NCBI GenBank assembly: GCA_013368315.1 | Contig: JAACJM010000319.1 | Span: forward strand, 1 to 64,000 | Source of the DNA: Tetrapyrgos nigripes | Taxonomy: Eukaryota; Basidiomycota; Agaricomycetes; Agaricales; Campanellaceae | DNA length: 64,000 bases | Reading direction: 5' to 3' | Shown here: in pieces, positions 12,901-24,168 of the stretch | How the letters are laid out: each line of letters starts with the position of its first letter | How positions within the stretch are numbered: the first letter of the stretch is position 1 | Translations under genes and position numbers: made by a program | Notes under the pieces: model-generated | Seen by the model: only the letters and a program-made list of their open reading frames with translations | Database searches by the model: none | What the model was told of the DNA's origin: nothing

Positions 12901-14010
12901 TGTGCACCCTGGACACAACCTGTGCACACACCCGGGACGCAACCTGCACGCACTCTGGACGCAACCTGCGCACACCCTAAACGTAACCTGCACGCACCCT
13001 GGATGCAACCTGCGCACACCCTGGACATAACCTGCGTGCACCCTGGACGCAACCTGCGCACACTCTGGACACAACCTGCGCGCACTCTGGACACAACTTG
13101 CATGCACGCTGGACGCAACCTGCATGCACTCTGGACGCAACCTGCACGCACTCTGAACACAACCTGCGCTGCGCACACTCTGCAGATTGCGTCCAGAGTG
13201 TGTCCACGATGCATGCAGGTTGTGTGGTTGCGTCCAGATTGCACACAAGTTGCGTCCAGAGTGCGCGCAGGTTGTGTCCAGGGTGCGTAACCTGCGCGCA
13301 CTCTGTATGTAACTTGCATGCACGCTGGACACAACCTGCACACATGCTGGACGCAACCTGCACGCACTCTGAACACAACCTGCCCTGCGCACACTCTGGA
13401 TGCAACCTGTGCGCACCCTGGACACAACCTGTGCACACTCTGGACGCAACCTGCGGCCACTCTGGATGCAACCTGCGCGCACTCTGGACACAACTTGCAT
13501 GCACTCTGGACACAACTTGCGTGCACTCTGGATGCAACTTGTGCGCAATCTGGACGCAACCACACAACTTGCATGCATCGTGGACACACTCTGGACACAA
13601 CCTGCGCGCACTCTGGACGCAATCTGCGCGCACCCTGGCGTCCAGAGTGCGCGCAGGTTGCGTCCAGAGTGTGTCCACGGTGCATGCAGGTTGTGTGGTT
13701 GCGTCCAGATTGCGCCCAAGTTGCGTCCAGAGCGCGCCCAAGTTGCGTCCAGAGTGTGCGCAGGTTGCGTCCAGAGTGCGCGCAGGTTGTGTCCAGAGTG
13801 CGTGCAGGTTGCGTCCAGAGTGCACACAGGTTGCGTCCAGAGTGCGTGCAAGTTGCATCCAGAGTGCTTCCAGAGTGCGTCCAGAGTGCGTCCAGCGTGC
13901 ATGCAGGCCGCGTCTGGAGTGTACACAAGTTGTGTCTGGAGTGCACGTAAGTTGCGTCCATGGTGCATGCAGGTTGCATCCACCATGGTGTGCGCAAGTT
14001 GTGTCTGGGG
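9810..14010. repeat. 22-bp minisatellite with alternating orientation, open in all six frames
   Basis: About 190 degenerate units with consensus halves GCGCGCACTCTGG and ACGCAACCT. Units are arranged in blocks of opposite orientation, with switches near 10017, 10318, 10457, 10838, 11612, 11797, 13188, 13288 and 13637. Because 22 leaves remainder 1 on division by 3 and neither strand of the unit has a stop in any phase, every frame is open: frames of 1,162, 1,065 and 684 codons on the + strand and 1,097 and 1,082 codons on the minus strand. The peptides repeat every 22 residues. Variation between units is concentrated at the CpG positions. I do not interpret these frames as genes. Confidence 0.9.
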
Positions 14011-14709
14011 GGGTGCATGCAGAGTGTCTCCCAGCATTCAGTCCTCTTACTGTCACCTAAATGTGACATTATATATTTTCCATCAATACATTTAATTTTT
14101 CAAATATATTCTTTCCTTTTTGTTGTAATGCTTCAGTAATCCTGGCTGACTTACCCCAATATTACTGTGACTGAAATGTCACAGTAAGTCTCCTGTAAAA
14201 CATTTGCCATCACTCTAGATTTACTGTATACTTGAATGATGTAAATCCTTTGTAATACAGACTTGAATTACTGGAAGATATACTGTGACTTTTTGTCACA
14301 CTGAAATCCTTCTGTATTTCTTGGCTGTATTACCTAATGTATTACTGTGACACCATGTCACTCTGAAATGTTCCTGTAATCCAACTTGTCTTACAGCAGT
14401 CTTACAGCATTGCTCCCAAAATTTCTTCTCTCTGTAATACTTCTGTAATCCAAGGCAGAATACTTGTTGAATGGCTTGGTGTAAGTTTGCTGTAATCCCT
14501 ATGTAGGGCACCGGATCTACCGGGATTTGGCCTCTGAAATCTCCTTGTAATACAACTTGTCTTACAGCAGTCTTACAGCATTGCTCTGGAAAATTCTTCT
14601 CTCTGTAATACCTCTGTAATACAAGGTGGATTACTTATTGAATGACTTGTTGTAAGGTCACTGTAATACCTCTGTATGGCAGATGATTTACAGGGATTTG
14701 CCTCCAGTG
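13880..14709 (-). repeat. Right inverted terminal repeat of the CACTA-type element
   Basis: Inverted partner of the left arm, ending CCAGTG at 14709. It carries the same TTACAG-type motifs and the same internal duplication. Differences from the left arm are sparse (for example GGTGTCAC against GATGTCAC), suggesting a young element or ongoing homogenisation. The inner border is approximate because both arms run into the minisatellite. Confidence 0.85.
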
Positions 14710-15262
14710 TAGGTATTCGGGCGGTCTGGATAGTCATTAGTTTTTATGTTTTAAATAGAGGTTAGTTTACACACCTTTCTTCTCTCGTTGACATCGTTTT
14801 TCCTTTCTCCTTCTCTTCCTTTGCAACTCTTCTGGAATCCAGTCTTCATCATTCACATCCACATCCACAGCAGCTGCATATCTGATCAACTTTTCCTGCA
14901 ATCCTTCTTCCTCAAACTCTTCATCATTCCAATCCTCATCCACTAGTGCCCTTCCCCATCAGATTCTGAGCCCAAGTCCTCATCTCCTTCAAAATCTTCA
15001 CCATCTGAGTCTTCTCTCTCAGAATCAGGCTGGTACCCAAACCACCAAGCAAACGCAGTGTCCTCATCTCTAACCCAACACTCATCAAGGACTTTCTTTG
15101 GTATCTCTTCTCCCTCCTCCTCCGGGATTGATGGTTGCGCAGTTTGAGTAATTGCTGGGGTTCTGTGTCTGGTAAGCTTTGCGTTGAGGACTGCTGAGTG
15201 CGAGGCTGATTCCTCAGTCCAGAAATGTTATGCTGGCGCTTTTTAGGTCCTCCACCAGCCAT

Positions 15263-15942
15263 AGCAGACGAAGGAAAGGACTGAAGTTGGAGTGATTACT
15301 TAAGAGATCAGATATCAGTTTTTTTATGGTGCTGAACTCTAAATGGCAAAAGCAATCGATTGCCACTTTTTTCGGATTTTTCCAGGTTTTTTTGGGGGGT
15401 ACAGCCAATTTTCGGGGTCAAAATCCCCAAACTAAGGTACATCAAAATTGGCTCATTGATCTCTCTTCTAATGATCTCACTGAGCTCAAAAATACACTTT
15501 TCATGAGAAACAATGGATTCTACGGATCTACAGAACTCGGCCAAGACCAGTGAGAAAATCAGTTGAGCTTGCTTGTCCAGAACTGTATTGCTGGTGAGCC
15601 CTCTCTGCTTGCTTCTATGCTTCACCTTCCCTGACTAACATGCTCCAGAACCTGGTGACAACCCTGCAATGGCAGTTGACAATGCCAATGTTGTCGCTGA
15701 AGAGGCCATTGAGCCATCTGTAATGAGTGCTAGAGGCAAGGGTAGTGGTAGAGGAAGTCATGGCAGTAGGGGAGGTCATGGTGGAAAGGGAGGTCATGGT
15801 GACCAAGCAACTTGAGGAAATCAAGCAGGCTATGGTTGTCATGGTGGTAGCATTGCAGTCACAACTGGAGATTTTGAGAGTAATCCTGCTGAGGAGGAGC
15901 AGCCTCCACCTGTGAAGCCATGAAAAAGTAGGTGCTATATGT
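15263..15942. other. Upstream flank of the transposase gene, no clear gene
   Basis: Probably includes the 5' end of the Tc1/mariner-like transposon. Around 15350-15450 there is a small imperfect inverted repeat (GCCAATTTT ... AAAATTGGC). Between 15700 and 15900 a glycine/valine-coding GGTGGT/ATGGT-rich stretch may be the start of the gene that follows, but no start codon could be chosen with confidence. Confidence 0.4.
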
Positions 15943-18900
15943 ATGATAAGTTATGACTGTGCTGATGTGTTAGTAAAAGGCAAAGATGTACCCCAGACAC
16001 TCATACTTCCTAAACGCTCAAATAATGCTCAAATCCAACAGCTGGAGGACCCTGACAATGACCATGTCCCATGTGCTCCAAAACGTACATCTGCCCAGGT
16101 CCTTGCAGATGAAGCAGCCTATGCTGCTGAGGTCCAGTGTTGTCAAGATGAACAAGATGATGTTTACTGCCAGCTGGCAGAGGTTGAACTGGATGAGGAA
16201 GAACAAGACAGACAGGAGGAACAACTGTGGGTTATCAGACAGCTACTGAGTGTGGACCTGTCAGATGAGGACGAATGCTTCTTTCCCATAGAAGATGAAC
16301 TGGAAGACGACAACTCAGATGAGGATAAGTCTAATGAACACCTGTCCAAGAACAGACACAAAGGCACCAAGGTTAGTCAAAACATTATCTCATAGATTTT
16401 CAAGTAGGCTAACTCAAATGAAGCCCAAGGTCAAGCAGCCTGCAAAAGGTGAAGCACCTGCCCGATGATACGCCATACAAAATTCCAGTATACATACTTG
16501 GATTTTGGTTCATAATATCAGTTTTGATGTTCTTTTAAGGGAATAAGAGGACTAGGGTGAGCCCTGAACTGCTAGTTAATACCTAGCTACAATAATATTA
16601 AGTGCTTACGAATGGAGAAACAACTCATTCTAAGTACTATGATAGATATGTACGAGTTGGGAGTTATAATAGCAGACCCACCAAATGATAAAGATAGTCT
16701 ATAAAGGCTTTCAAATCCTATTATAATGACTAGAACTGCTAGCGTGATCCAAAGGGACAGTGAAATGTGAGGTAGCCCCTATTCACGGGCATAGGAACAC
16801 GTAAGCAATACAATCCTCGGCCAAAAGGTCGCTCAGAGAAGACAGTGCTAAGATCAGACATGTGGACAATCACACTAGGTCTAGATCTATGTATCGGTAA
16901 AACCCGTAGTACTAAAACGGCTTCGAGGGAATCTTAGGTATCTGTAAAAGGTACATATGGACAAAAGTAGGACAAAGTATATATGTACGGGATCCCAGAG
17001 AGTTCAGCTATCCATTGGTACAGAGGGGATAGTGGGTGGGCATCTCTACCAGAGATATGAGGGACAGAAGTGCTAAGTCGCAATACATCTGAATGATCGG
17101 AATACAACCCAAACAGGTAATGTTATTTCCAGATAAGGATAAATCCGTCAGTAATTGTCTAGCTAGGCATTGAAAGCATTGAGGAAGGAATAAGTATGCA
17201 AATGGGACTGCAGAAGAGCTGGACTCGTATGTAGGACTCAGTAGTAGACTGCTGGCAATACATAGAATGCAAATAAAGCAAGATAGGAGAAAAAGGGAAA
17301 GGAGAACCGAATGGAATAAAGAAACTACAAGAAAGCCCTACACCCCAAGCATAAGGATGTGTATGAAGGACCTAGCGGTCATAAGTGGAGCATTCTGAGT
17401 CATAGATGCGATGCTCACTAACCAGGACAGTACATGAAAACACCAGACGGCTTACAAAGGGAACTGAAGAAAGTTCCTACGAATATTTAGATAATATTGC
17501 ACAGTTTCTGTCTTTACTTACGAGGAAATAATTAGAACTCGCTAGCGGACTTTTTGATTTGTTTTATATTTTCTCTACATACCTTTTAGCGGACCTTGAA
17601 AAGAAATAGGTAACTGTATAATTGTAGCTGCGAGTGGTATAAAAGGACCAGATATTACAAGTAGCTACCCAAGCCACGTACTGTAGAGTATCGGATCTCG
17701 CTAGCAATAGTAGAGGACGTGAAACACGAACTAAAGCTTCTAAACAAACTTAACTTCACTCGCTATGAGTATAAACATTGTGTTGGAGATAATAGAGTTT
17801 TTAAAATTGAACATCTTTGGGGTTATAACTGTGATCATTGTGTTGACCTTCTGTTCTATTAAGTGTTGATTTTAAGTGTTTGATTTTAGGGACTAGTTGA
17901 TCCCCTTGGTGTTAAACTTGTGTTTATTGTATCATGCGCTAAGCGCTAACTTCATTGGAAAACACCAATCAAAAGTACTTATAGTACAGGTAAAACTGGG
18001 AGTTTGAGTACTCTGACTACTCGGAACACTTGTGTCATTTACATTTGTATACAGTTTTGTGTTTGGGTGCAGTTCCTAGCACTTAATTACAAAAACCACC
18101 TATTACCGAGTTGCTGAGATTAAAGAGCAGAAGCGGAAGGAGTGCGAGGAGGCAAAGGCTGAGAGTTGACATTGACATTGACAATTGACTCTGACTTCTA
18201 TTCTCATGAACTTGTGACTACTATAGGAAACCATGTGGCAATGCCTCTAATGCTGGCGGTATTCTTCCTGACTGGGAAAAAAGAGGTGCTCAAGAGGTTG
18301 TTGACCCAGCTGATGATCCCAACGATGCTGGCAGGATTTTTGTATGTCATCAGGGTCTGGATGATGAAGATGTAGATGATGTAGACCCACCTCTAGCTGA
18401 GATGCCAGCGAAAAACTGGTCCAACAATGTGTGTCATTGCTCTATCTTTCTCTAACCTTGTCTTAATTGGGTGTTTACAGCTGGTAAAATTTGCTAGTGC
18501 TACTTCCAAGGCAGCTACCCCCAAGCCCAAAGCCACAACCACCAAGTCCCACACCAAAACATCCTCTGCAGCCAGTGCTTCTATGCCCAAGTCTATTACT
18601 TTGCCTGCTGTTGCCAAGCAATTCTCACATTCTTTGGTGACCAGTGTTGGGACTGACACACCTATCTTGAAGGAAGTACCTATTCTGAATATTCAGAACA
18701 CCTGGAAGACCACAGGTTGCAACACCTTTAATGCACTACTGTTTTGCAGCAGCTGTCCATTTGAAGAGTTTATTAAAAACACCCCAGATTTCTTGGATGC
18801 AGTCCAGTCTGTTGTACCACTGCTGTACAAGAGTGAATACAAGGTCAAGAAGGGTGATACGTTGGTGGCAAGGCACAAGACGTCATCAAAGACTTTTTCA

Positions 18901-19143
18901 AGCAGGAGAGCTATGCCAGTGACCTGACTGCTAGACAAGATTATGCATGTTGGGCTCTGCAAGCTAACGGCCCTCTTTTGTTTGGCCAACCTGGAGCAGC
19001 AGGAACAAAGGATATACATGTCAAATGTGCTCAACAATTTGGTGGTGCTGGGGCAAGGAGCAAGGAGCAAGGAGCAAAGAGTGAGGCCTAGTGAGGACAA
19101 GGAAATGTGGGCCATTGCTGACACATGGCATAGATATGAGGCC
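15943..19143 (+). pseudogene. Uncharacterised protein gene split by a 1.64-kb repeat
   Basis: I do not recognise a function. The first clear exon (15943-16371) encodes an acidic, Glu/Asp-rich protein. An intron follows (16372-16423, with a CTAAC branch site) and a Lys-rich segment up to 16465. The repeat 16466-18105 then interrupts it, and removing the repeat with one CCGA copy makes the frame continue into a charged helix (AEIKEQKRKECEEAKA) that ends at a TGA near 18170. A likely later part, after another frame change, has an intron at 18429-18480, a Ser/Thr/Lys linker and a globular-looking segment ending near 19100. A frameshift near 18870 splits that segment. The protein resembles uncharacterised mushroom-specific proteins with an acidic N-terminus, but I cannot name the family. 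Confidence 0.5.
16466..18105 (+). mobile_element. 1.64-kb interspersed repeat, copy A (LTR-like, non-coding)
   Basis: Nearly identical over its whole length to 52250-53888 and partly to 20530-20806. It starts TGATACGCC and ends CCACCTATTA, and CCGA flanks it on both sides (16462-16465, 18106-18109), a 4-bp target duplication. It has no open frame of note. A TATA-like TATAAAAGG lies at about 17639-17647, roughly 460 bp from the right end. Length, lack of coding capacity and the TATA box suggest a solo LTR, but ends are not canonical TG...CA, so a non-autonomous element of another type is possible. Confidence 0.75.
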
Positions 19144-20529
19144 TATTGAAGCAACAACTGTCAACTGTGAATCTGTGATGCTGAGCTCTGAGTTTGAATT
19201 CCAGCCAAATGGCGAAAGCACTGCAACAATACAGGAATTGCCAAAACGCGGATCAGAGTGAAAAAGATAACTGAACAGGTGGACCATTTGTGGTGGGTTT
19301 GTAAGAACAAGTCCCTTAAAAGGACCTCGTAACTCTCGATGACAGTCTAAACAGAGGCCCCAGTTGTAAGTATCTTGTATTTTCTTTTGCTTTCTTTGAG
19401 TCTGCTCCATCTTGATCTACAGTACTTAATTAGACTTGTCCCCAGTTGCTGCACTGTCTGCAGAACATTATTTGATGAAAAGTCAAGTTCGCAGGGTCTT
19501 TGGCACAGATGCTGAAGTTTCTCACCGAATTTTCTGACTTAGACAAATGCAAGACAAATGTGAAGAGGCTCAGAAAATTATTTTCTCGTATCACTTACTT
19601 AGAGTATGCCCTAAATGCAGAATTTCACACTGAAAACACATATGAAATTGCTCTGTTTAAGTGTTGAGTGTGGCTAGAGATATGAGCGAAATGTTACCAT
19701 GGAATTTACTAACAGAAACTAAGGCTATGCTCTGATTCAGCCCCATCTATGGTACTTGCCCTTCATTAACCCTGGTGGAAGACTGCAAAAAGGCTAGCAT
19801 TTACTTAAGACCTTGCAGCTTCAGTTTCCTCACCAAATTTGTGGGTTGCCAGCAATAGGGAAGAGGCAGGTCAAGTACGAGCAAAGTACGAGTGTCTTGT
19901 CACTTTGTCCAAGAGCACATTTTTGCCAGCTCATTCTTGGTAAACAAGTAGAGAGGAGATACATAAGAGTGAGAAAAGGTTTTATGATGTCTTGAGTATC
20001 TTTCCTGGGCTCAGAGATATCTCAATGGCTCATAAGAGTTCTATTGAAGTACTGAATACAAGAACCACATGTAACTCAGGCAGTTGGCTGAATTTCAAGA
20101 AAATGAAGCCATAGCCTTACTCAGGGAGAGATTCTGCATAAGAATGACCATACGAAGAGGAAGTAAATTTTTTTTTTCTGAGCTCAGGTTTCAAATGATG
20201 GAGTCAAAAAATTCCATGTGAAATTTACAGTGTCTCCACCAAACACCCTGCAAATTATTTCAGTCGGGTCTCTGACCCATGTCTTTGATCAACTGTCATC
20301 AAAGTCAACTCCGGGCCAGACAATCTGGTTGGGTATGAATCTAGTACTTACTGTGTAATTGGTGCCTCAGGCATCCCTTTCTCTTTCTTTCTTTCTTTTC
20401 ACTTCTCCAACATTCTGACAAATCTTCCCTGCTATCCTAGACATTTCTAATGACTCACTGATACACTGTACAAAATTCACATATAGAAACACTATTTGAC
20501 AGTTAGAAAGCTGGTTCACCACTTCAATT
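19144..20529. other. No recognisable gene
   Basis: The stretch contains only short frames. A short AGGAGCA-type tandem repeat lies just upstream at 19055-19080. A T-run and an A-run around 20167-20180 are the only notable compositional features. Confidence 0.5.
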
Positions 20530-20806
20530 GGTATAGAAAGGACTAAAGTGAGTCCCGAACTGCTAGTTAAAGCACTAGTGGACTAAGTGTACGTGCCAGT
20601 ACAATAAAGCTAAGTACTTATGAATAGGACATGCTTATTCTAAGTCCTATGGTTGATGTGTACAGTGCTTCAGTTATAGTAGCAGATCCACCCAATATAC
20701 TATACAACTATACAAAGATCTATAAAGACTTTGTAGGAATTCCTACTATAATGTGCTTAGTACCACCAGTGCGACTCAAGGGAAAGTGAAGCCCCTATTC
20801 CACTGC
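20530..20806 (+). mobile_element. Fragment C of the 1.64-kb repeat
   Basis: Corresponds to the 5' part of copies A and B (for example GAACTGCTAGTTAA and AGCAGATCCACCCAA) but is clearly more diverged. Only the first ~300 bp of the repeat is represented. It abuts the truncated reverse-transcriptase-like fragment on its right, so it may mark the break that removed the rest of that gene. Confidence 0.7.
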
Positions 20807-20829
20807 AATCATCTCAGCCTAGCCTATGT

Positions 20830-21345
20830 GTTGGCTGTCACCCTGTCAGCCCTCTTTAAACTCCCAGCTAACCATTCCTGTTAATTATGAGAAGATGTTG
20901 ATGTGTCAATGAATAGAGTGTATGAGTTGTCTATGTCCAGAGGATTTATGATGTGAAGTCCTAGAAATGGTTGTTGTAGCAGGTTTAGCCACCATTTCAA
21001 ATCTTCCTGGACTGATTTAGATGACTCATGTCAGAGAGATGTGGATGCACAGTTGGGGAAACCAGAAACAAAATGATGGAGGGAAGCAAGATAGGCCTTG
21101 CCTTGTGGAGCTACCAGAGTGACATGTTGAAGAGTGCTGACTAACAATTCAGCTTCTTCCTCTGAGTGGTTGTTGAGCTTGAGCCAGTTTTTGATCTTGG
21201 GGTATTTTTCTTTTCCAGACAATGTCCCAGAAGAAAGTGATATAGAGAACAAACTTTGCAATGGCCCAGGACCAGCTGAGATATTCTGCAATGCTCCATA
21301 TGAGGTCTTTGTTGTAGGAATAGGTGTGGCTATCATCTAGATTAG
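20830..21345 (-). pseudogene. Reverse-transcriptase/RNase H-like fragment (mushroom retroelement)
   Basis: On the minus strand a segment reads FFWDIVWKRK, then KYPKIKNWLKL, EEAELLVSTLQHVTLVAPQGKAYLASL and FISGF-like FVSGFPN, followed after a frame change by DLKWWLNLLQQPFLGL and YTLFIDTSTS. This order matches the thumb of a reverse transcriptase, followed by the first aspartate of RNase H (FIDTS), as seen in a large group of uncharacterised Agaricomycete retroelement proteins. The palm with its YxDD is missing. The coding sequence stops at the repeat fragment on its left. I cannot say whether it is DIRS-like or another class. Confidence 0.5.
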
Positions 21346-22469
21346 TTTTCTTCATTATTCTGCAAAAGGGAGAAAATATTAGCTGTGTGATCAGATCTTT
21401 ATGAGCTTGACTAACTTTGTCCTTAGAGAATATTCTCTAAGGGTCCTCTTCAGCCAGCCTGCATTGACTCAACTGAAGGCTGAAGAAGGAAACCTGTAAG
21501 TTAAAATGGTATTTGTGATTGTTTGAAATCATAGCAATAGCTCAAATAATATTATCTAATTCAATGAAAGAGAATATGAGAAGCAATGAGTAATCTAATG
21601 TCTAAGAATGAGTTATTTAGGTACTTATTCAAGCTATAATCAAGCCAGTCTTAAGCTATTGCCAGGTTATCATCAAGCTACCCTCAAGCTACTGCAAGCC
21701 ACCTCAAGATAAACAATATCTGATTCCATTCACCAAAATCCACATATCAAATTCAATTCTTTAGTTGTACAAATTCATCCAAATTGCTATTCTGAGGGTG
21801 GAGATTCCAGCAGACTATGAATTGAATTGTAGTAATGGGGGACAGGATATCAAGGTGACAATTACAGCCTATGTTCATGCGCTGAAGAAGAAATTGTTAA
21901 AAAGAGACAATATAGGCAGTAGTGTTCAGAAATAACATACAGAGGCGATGTTGTAATATAATGTTAAGGAATTCCTGTTTCCATTTATTCATTTGGAGCT
22001 CATTGCCGTGCCCACCACCCCTCGCGAGCCTGCCTATGGCACTACAGAGATTTGCTGCCTGTTGCTGATCTTCAGTCAACATCTTCCAAGCATCACAGAA
22101 AGCTGCAGGAAAGGAAGGAGATCCACATCCAGACATAATCCAGAAAGACTGTTCAGCACATATAAGGAGTGCTATGGGGCAAAAAATCTAATATGAAATT
22201 TGTTTGAATCAGGGGGCAAACCCAAACAGACCTGCAAATGATTCCAATGATTGCTGCTCTATGCAGTGAGTATATTATGAAGAAAAAGACAAACAAATAA
22301 CATACAAAAGAAGGAGGGTCATTCATGATTTGCTTTGCAATCTTTGCATTTTCTTGCTATATGAGGCATCAGAATTGCCAAAAGAGAGTAATACAAAAGA
22401 AAATATGTTGACCAAATGAAGCAGTTAGATCATATTTTGAGAAAACCATTGAAGATGACAAGAATAAAC
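21346..22469. other. No recognisable gene
   Basis: A+T-rich sequence. The tandem-like run AAGCTA/CAAGC around 21650-21715 is a simple repeat. A minus-strand frame at 21897-22136 has no recognised family and may belong to the same decayed retroelement. Confidence 0.5.
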
Positions 22470-23590
22470 TCACAAGCTGGACACATTTTCAGGGGAGCCT
22501 GGTCAGCAGATGCTGGTCCCATCACACAGAAACACACTCACTCGCTGGACACATTTTCAGGGGGGCCTGGTCAGCAGATGCTGGTCCCACCACACACAGA
22601 GACACACTCACTGGCTGGACATATTTTCAGGGGGGCCTGGTCAGCAGATGCTGGTCCCACAACACACAGAAGAGACACACTCACTCGCTGGACATATTTT
22701 CAGGGGGGCCTGGTCAGCAGATGCTGGTCCCACCACACACAGAGACACACTCACAACCTGGACACATTTTCAGGGGGGCCTGGTCAGCAGATGCTAGTCC
22801 CCTACACAGAGACACACTCACAACCTGGACACATTTTCAGGGGGGCCTAGTCAGCACATGCTGGTCCCCTACACAGAGACACACTCACTTCCTGGACACA
22901 TTTTCAGGAGGGCCTGGTCAGCAGATGCTGGGCCCACCACACACAGAGACACACTCACTCGCTGGACACATTTTCAGGGGGGCCTAGTCAACAGATGCTG
23001 GTCCCACCACACACAGAGACACACTCACAACCTGGACACATTTTCAGGGGGGCCTGGTCAACCTATGCTAGTCCCACCACACACAGAGATGCACTCACTT
23101 CCTGGACACATTTTCAGGGGGGCCTGGTCAGCAAATGCTGGTCCCAGCACACACAGAGACACACTCACTTCCTGGACACATTTTCAGGAGGGCCTGGTCA
23201 GCAGATGCTGGTCCCACCACACACAGAGACACACTCACTTCCTGGACACATTTTCAGGGGAGCCTGGTCAGCAGATGCTGGTCCCACCACACACAGAGAC
23301 ACACTCACAACCTGGACACATTTTCAGGAGGGCCTGGTCAGCAGATGCTGGTCCCACCACACACAGAGACACACTCACAACCTGGACACAGTTTCAGGGG
23401 GGCCTGGTCATCAGATGCTGGTCCCACCCCACACAGAGACACACTTACTCGCTGGACACATTTTCAGGGGGGCCTGGTCAGCAGATGCTGGTCCCACCAC
23501 ACACAGAGACACACTCACAACCTGGACACATTTTCAGGGGGGCCTGGTCAGCAGATGCCACTCTCAGCCAGACACTCACATTCTTGTGAA
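22470..23590 (+). repeat. 70-bp tandem repeat, about 16 copies
   Basis: Units contain the blocks CTGGACACATTTTCAGGGG, CCTGGTCAGCAGATGCTGG and CACACAGAGACACACTCAC. Spacing between equivalent points is 70 bp in most units, with the first units at 68-73. The copies vary most at the word after ACTCAC (AACC, TTCC, TCGC, TGGC). Since 70 leaves remainder 1 on division by 3 and the unit has no stop in forward phases, all three forward frames stay open for most of the array. No spacer variation of CRISPR type is present: whole units are repeated. It is a minisatellite in non-coding DNA as far as I can tell. Confidence 0.9.
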
Positions 23591-24168
23591 TAATTCCCCA
23601 ATGAAATTCTCAGTACTCCTAGTCTTGAAAATGAACTTTTGAATCTGTCACCTCCTACCATAATACATGTTAAGTCATTATGTTTCCTTTTCTCAGCAAA
23701 TTAGAAACCTACTGCCTTTCCCTGTGCCACTGTCTATCACTTTCTAACATTTCAATAAAATTCAACATACATACTAACACAATTCTGTCAGTTGTATCCT
23801 CACATCCTGTTCATTACTCACATTCTACTCATTGTTCAGTGTGGAAATCACTCCTATAAAATTGTTTATCACTTACATAACTCTATTTGTCCAAATCCTT
23901 TGTTCACTGCCCTACAGCATTAATGTGAAAAAGGACAAATGATGCATCCGCATATTACATACCTCGAATATGTCCTCAAATTATTTCACCCACCTCATAC
24001 TGCAATGGCAAGCATTAAAGGGATAATATGTCTTGAAATTGAGCTCACATAAGCATGATGGAACCATCGCAGGCCCAAAAAAGGATCTTCATTCAACCTA
24101 AAGTTTTCAATTTTTGTGCTGGATAAATGTAACTTAGACAGAGGAAAATCACATATGAGAAACACGTA
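23591..24168. other. Intergenic, A+T-rich
   Basis: Between the 70-bp array and the 3' end of the GTPase gene. No open frame of note. It should contain the GTPase 3' untranslated region. Confidence 0.5.

Larger units (their letters stand above)
9111..14709. mobile_element. Non-autonomous CACTA-type foldback element (5.6 kb)
   Basis: The element begins CACTGG and ends CCAGTG and is flanked by TAG on both sides (9108-9110, 14710-14712). CACTA-superfamily elements have CACTA/CACTG ends and 3-bp target duplications, so the fit is direct. The two ends are inverted copies of each other for about 0.85 kb, and the interior is a 22-bp minisatellite. No transposase-like sequence lies inside, so it must be moved by a protein supplied in trans. 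It sits within the coding sequence of the Tc1/mariner-like transposase, and deleting it plus one TAG restores that reading frame. The Plavaka relic nearby is from a CACTA-related group, but whether that family mobilises this element is unknown. Confidence 0.85.
6990..15262 (-). pseudogene. Tc1/mariner-like DDE transposase gene, split by a CACTA-type element
   Basis: Exons on the minus strand can be placed at 14775-15262, 14712-14725 plus 9110 downward, 8021 upward to about 8620, 7306-7969 and 6990-7256, with introns of 49-51 bp at 14726-14774, 7970-8020 and 7257-7305. The catalytic core is visible: FHDESGFHVND (first Asp), LFIFDQSSAHASLP (second Asp) and FLPKFHCELNPIEM (final acidic residue). 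The N-terminal part has the family's acidic segment and the conserved GPV-SLKAPRTQR stretch, reached only by joining 14712 to 9110 and removing the inserted element with one TAG copy. Lesions: two frameshifts in the first exon (one near 14935), TGA for an arginine codon at 9059-9061, and a deletion/frameshift near 8620-8640. Dead copy. Confidence 0.8.

Noticed and set aside
9783..13290. Open frames of over 1,000 codons on both strands as giant repeat proteins
   Set aside because: All six frames are open because of the 22-bp unit; there is no start context, intron pattern or codon preference that favours one frame.
14296..14511. Short ORF inside the right inverted arm
   Set aside because: Mirrored in the left arm without conservation of the frame; part of the terminal repeat.
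22470..23590. CRISPR array
   Set aside because: Whole 70-bp units repeat without unique spacers, in a eukaryotic setting with introns throughout.
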